From G963691885 sp963691885 (GTDB lineage: Bacteria > Pseudomonadota > Alphaproteobacteria > UBA8366 > Aestuariispiraceae): a stretch of 64,000 nucleotides of DNA. Where the stretch lies: assembly GCA_963691885.1 (NCBI GenBank), contig OY829843.1, forward strand, positions 3,906,001 to 3,970,000. Reading direction: 5' to 3'. Every line of letters starts with the position of its first letter. The stretch's first letter is position 1. Below the pieces are notes generated by a model that did no database searches, was not told the DNA's origin, and saw nothing but the letters and a program-made list of their open reading frames with translations. This document shows positions 61,658 to 64,000 of this stretch, piece by piece. A program made the position numbers and the translations under genes.

Positions 61658-63502
61658 TTATATCAACGAATAGGCCCGGAAGTTGAGTGAAACGGTGGTT
61701 CCGGATCCTCTCTCGCTTTCAATCGATATCGAGCCGCCGTTTAGCTCTGTCAGCTTCTTGGCGAGCGTCAGTCCCAAACCAGACCCTTGTTCCTGCGCTG
61801 AAAAGGCGTTTGCGGATCGCTCGAAGGCCTCGAATATCCGGGATATTTCGTTCTTCCGGATGCCTATACCGGTGTCCTTTATTTCAATACTGATCACACC
61901 TTTCCGGTAAAGATAGGCGGAACAAAGGACCGACCCTTTTTCTGGTGTATACTTTATGGCGTTTGAAACGAGATTGATGATGATCTGACGGAAATGCCGG
62001 GGATCCGCGCTGATCGGCGGTAAATCGCCAGGACACTCGACCCTCAGGTCAATTTCTTTCTCTTGTGCGAGGATAGAAATCAATTCTGTGCATTCAGATA
62101 GCGCCGATCGTACATCTGTTTCGACGGGTTTGACTTCTTCCTTACCGGCCTCAATGCGTGAGATGTCCAGAATTGAATTGATCAGGTTCAAAAGAACCTG
62201 TCCTGACATATTGATATCGTTGATATATTCCCTGATTTTCTGATCATTGGCGGGATCGATGACGTCGGCAATTATAGCATCCGAGAACCCGATAATTGCG
62301 TTGAGGGGGGTGCGAAACTCGTGGCTCATATTGGCCAGGAATTGTGATTTTGCGATATTGGCCGCCTCTGCCTGTTCAAGTGCGACTTTTAGCAGGTTAT
62401 CCGATCGTCTTTTGTCGTCTATATCCTGGATCGTTCCTGAAAGAGAGACGATCTTGCCATCGCTGTAATTGGGTTTCCCGTTCGTAAAGACCCAGAGGGG
62501 CTTGCCCTTGGCGGTCAAAGCCTCCAGTTCCAGGGCGTAGGGTTCCCCAAACTCAATCCCTCTTGCCACGGCCTGCTCTATGATAGGCTTGCTCGCCGGG
62601 GTAAACAGATCCAGGCCTTCTGGCAGGATAGGCCGCTGATCTTCCTTCTTGTCGACTTCCAGGATCTTGAAGGTTTCGTCTGTCCAGAAAAGTTGCCCTG
62701 ACGCGATATCAAGTTCCCAACCCCCCACTTTGGCGATGGAACCCGTCTCGTTCAGAATCTTCAGAATACGATCGCGATCTTTCTGGGCTTTGATCTGATC
62801 TGTAATGTCGAAACGAAAAGCGACGTAATTCTGGATCTTGGCATCGGCGTTGACGACCGGGGCGATGACCGTGTAAACGAAATAATCCTCTCCCGTTTTC
62901 TTCCGATTTTGAATCAGGCCGGACCAATTGGATCCAGAAGCAATCTGGCGCCACATCTGCTGAAAGAACTCTGGCGGGTGGGTGCCCGAGTTTACAATAT
63001 TATGGGTCTGTCCAAGGAGCTCGTCGGCGGTATACCCGCTTACTTCGCAGAACTTTTCATTCACTTCGATGATGACACCGTTCTTGTCGGTTCTTGCGAA
63101 TATCGTCTCATTCTTCAGCGCTGTTTGGAGCTGCAGCAACTCCTGTGTGGCCTGGCGTTCTGCTGTGACATCGCGGGCGACCGCATAGACCTTTCCGGCG
63201 TCTACGTCCGGGGTTGCCGCCCATGATAGCCAGACATAGCGGCCGTCCTTATGGCGATATCTATTTTCGAAATTGACGGTGGGCTTACAGGCTTTCAGCG
63301 TCTCAATTTCTTCGAGTGTTTTTTCGGCATCCTCGGGGTGAACCAGATCCAGAAAGGAATTGGCCAAAAGCTCTTCGTCTGAATATCCGAGAAGCTTTGA
63401 AAATGCAGGATTTATTCGTTGAAAAAAGCCATCCATGCCGGCGACACAGAGTAAATCCGGAGACAGTTTGAAAAGGATTTCAAACTCGTTTGTTTCCGCC
63501 AC
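61658..63502 (-). CDS. Cytoplasmic sensor histidine kinase with three PAS domains
   Basis: 614 residues without transmembrane segments. PAS1 is about 8-115, PAS2 about 130-240, PAS3 about 255-365 (each with a PAC-like end). HisKA carries the H-box 'NMSHEFRTPLNAIIGFSDAII' (H394). HATPase_c follows with N-box 'NLVSNAIKYTP' and G-boxes 'GIGIRKNEISRIFEAF' and 'GSGLGLTLAKKL' (to 614). No receiver domain or partner regulator is encoded nearby. The sensed cue is unknown; intracellular redox, light or energy cues are usual for PAS arrays. Confidence 0.93.
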   Translation of the reverse strand: MAETNEFEILFKLSPDLLCVAGMDGFFQRINPAFSKLLGYSDEELLANSFLDLVHPEDAEKTLEEIETLKACKPTVNFENRYRHKDGRYVWLSWAATPDVDAGKVYAVARDVTAERQATQELLQLQTALKNETIFARTDKNGVIIEVNEKFCEVSGYTADELLGQTHNIVNSGTHPPEFFQQMWRQIASGSNWSGLIQNRKKTGEDYFVYTVIAPVVNADAKIQNYVAFRFDITDQIKAQKDRDRILKILNETGSIAKVGGWELDIASGQLFWTDETFKILEVDKKEDQRPILPEGLDLFTPASKPIIEQAVARGIEFGEPYALELEALTAKGKPLWVFTNGKPNYSDGKIVSLSGTIQDIDDKRRSDNLLKVALEQAEAANIAKSQFLANMSHEFRTPLNAIIGFSDAIIADVIDPANDQKIREYINDINMSGQVLLNLINSILDISRIEAGKEEVKPVETDVRSALSECTELISILAQEKEIDLRVECPGDLPPISADPRHFRQIIINLVSNAIKYTPEKGSVLCSAYLYRKGVISIEIKDTGIGIRKNEISRIFEAFERSANAFSAQEQGSGLGLTLAKKLTELNGGSISIESERGSGTTVSLNFRAYSLI

Positions 63503-63690
63503 GATCCCTGCACATTACTTTGTTCTTTCTGCCTCTATATATTCACAGAATGGTTAATAAGCAGCTAATGTCTCCCAGTTTAATGGTTCATCTCTATTCC
63601 CGTATATCTCAAGGTTGCAGGCTGTGTTTGACAGAGCAAGACCGGCGCTTACTCTAGCGTCATCTCCTTGACGTGAAGGGCTTGATCAGA

Positions 63691-64000
63691 ATGCTTCTGG
63701 ACGCTGCAAAATCGCAACTTCTGCTGATCGATACACAGCAAAAACTGATGCCGGCGATGGCGGCAGGGGAGTCTGTGTTGGCGCGTTGTACGATCCTGAT
63801 AGAGGCGGCCCTCGCGTTAAAGATCCCAGTGACCGCTTCACAACAATACCCAGAAGGACTGGGACCCCTTGTTCCAGAGTTGGGCGATATGGTTGATCCG
63901 CGGAACTGTTTCGACAAGATGGCATTTTCCTGTTTCGAGGATCAAAGCATCACGGATCACATCAAAGGGCAGGCAAGGTCGCAGCTCATACTGGTTGGTG
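63691..64000 (+). CDS. Isochorismatase-like hydrolase (partial, runs off the right edge)
   Basis: The first 103 residues of an isochorismatase-superfamily protein: 'QLLLIDTQQKLMPAM' carries the catalytic aspartate, followed by 'VTASQQYPEGLGPL' and 'FDKMAFSCFED' with the basic catalytic residue. Many such proteins are hydrolases of amides. Start ATG 63691 follows AAGGG; an in-frame GTG at 63673 is possible. The rest lies beyond the window. Confidence 0.83.
   Translation, partial: MLLDAAKSQLLLIDTQQKLMPAMAAGESVLARCTILIEAALALKIPVTASQQYPEGLGPLVPELGDMVDPRNCFDKMAFSCFEDQSITDHIKGQARSQLILVG

Overview
The window comes from an alphaproteobacterial chromosome. It carries cell-envelope and housekeeping blocks whose order is typical of that class: rpiB-glyA, nrdR-ribD-ribE-ribBA-ribH-nusB-thiL, and bamE | CBP3-type chaperone-DUF177-rpmF-plsX-fabH-ihfA-merR-tRNA-Pro. 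It also has MucR- and LdtR-type regulators, CheZ and a K+-independent proton-pumping pyrophosphatase. A marine Rhodospirillales/Sneathiella-like bacterium is my best guess, by inference only. Nothing in the sequence names the species.

Left part (1-15.4 kb). On the minus strand is the N-terminal part of a giant secreted adhesin, with at least four copies of a near-identical 663-bp repeat. Next is metY (O-acetylhomoserine sulfhydrylase), whose leader appears to hold two SAM-II-like aptamers with an intrinsic terminator between them. A valine-catabolism operon follows (isobutyryl-CoA dehydrogenase, 3-hydroxyisobutyryl-CoA hydrolase, mmsB), then an LdtR-like MarR regulator, mlaC, a DMT exporter, glutaryl-CoA dehydrogenase and a MucR regulator.

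Centre (15.9-36.1 kb). rpiB and glyA are separated from nrdR and the riboflavin/nusB/thiL operon by an accessory island (zinc alcohol dehydrogenase, OYE-type flavin oxidoreductase, ArsR regulator). RibBA has a GTP cyclohydrolase II half without its zinc cysteines. Then come a FliL-like membrane protein, an MFS transporter, hppA and the envelope/fatty-acid cluster bamE to merR.

Phage-like element (about 36.1-52.5 kb). Between merR and tRNA-Pro(GGG) lies a compact, apparently intact podovirus-type morphogenesis cassette related to the Bordetella BPP-1/T7-like layout. It has an S24 repressor, a protein with a GcrA-like metal motif, large terminase, portal, scaffold-like protein, capsid, cement protein, tail tubular A and B, an internal virion protein, a tail fibre ending in an RCC1 beta-propeller, tail assembly protein, cadherin-like protein, M15 endolysin and holin. 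I see no integrase and no replication genes, and every frame is open. This is either a trimmed prophage or a domesticated particle; a gene-transfer-agent-like role is the most interesting hypothesis in the window.

Right part (52.6-64 kb). After tRNA-Pro there is an unrecognised 346-residue protein, then an overlapping three-gene set (class V aminotransferase, type III polyketide synthase, isoprenylcysteine-methyltransferase-like enzyme) that suggests phenolic-lipid or alkylpyrone synthesis. A mostly minus-strand series follows: a small hypothetical, an HD hydrolase, an NlpC/P60 peptidase, CheZ, a stand-alone Lrp/AsnC ligand domain, a DEAD-box helicase and a soluble three-PAS histidine kinase. 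A plus-strand isochorismatase-like hydrolase runs off the right edge.
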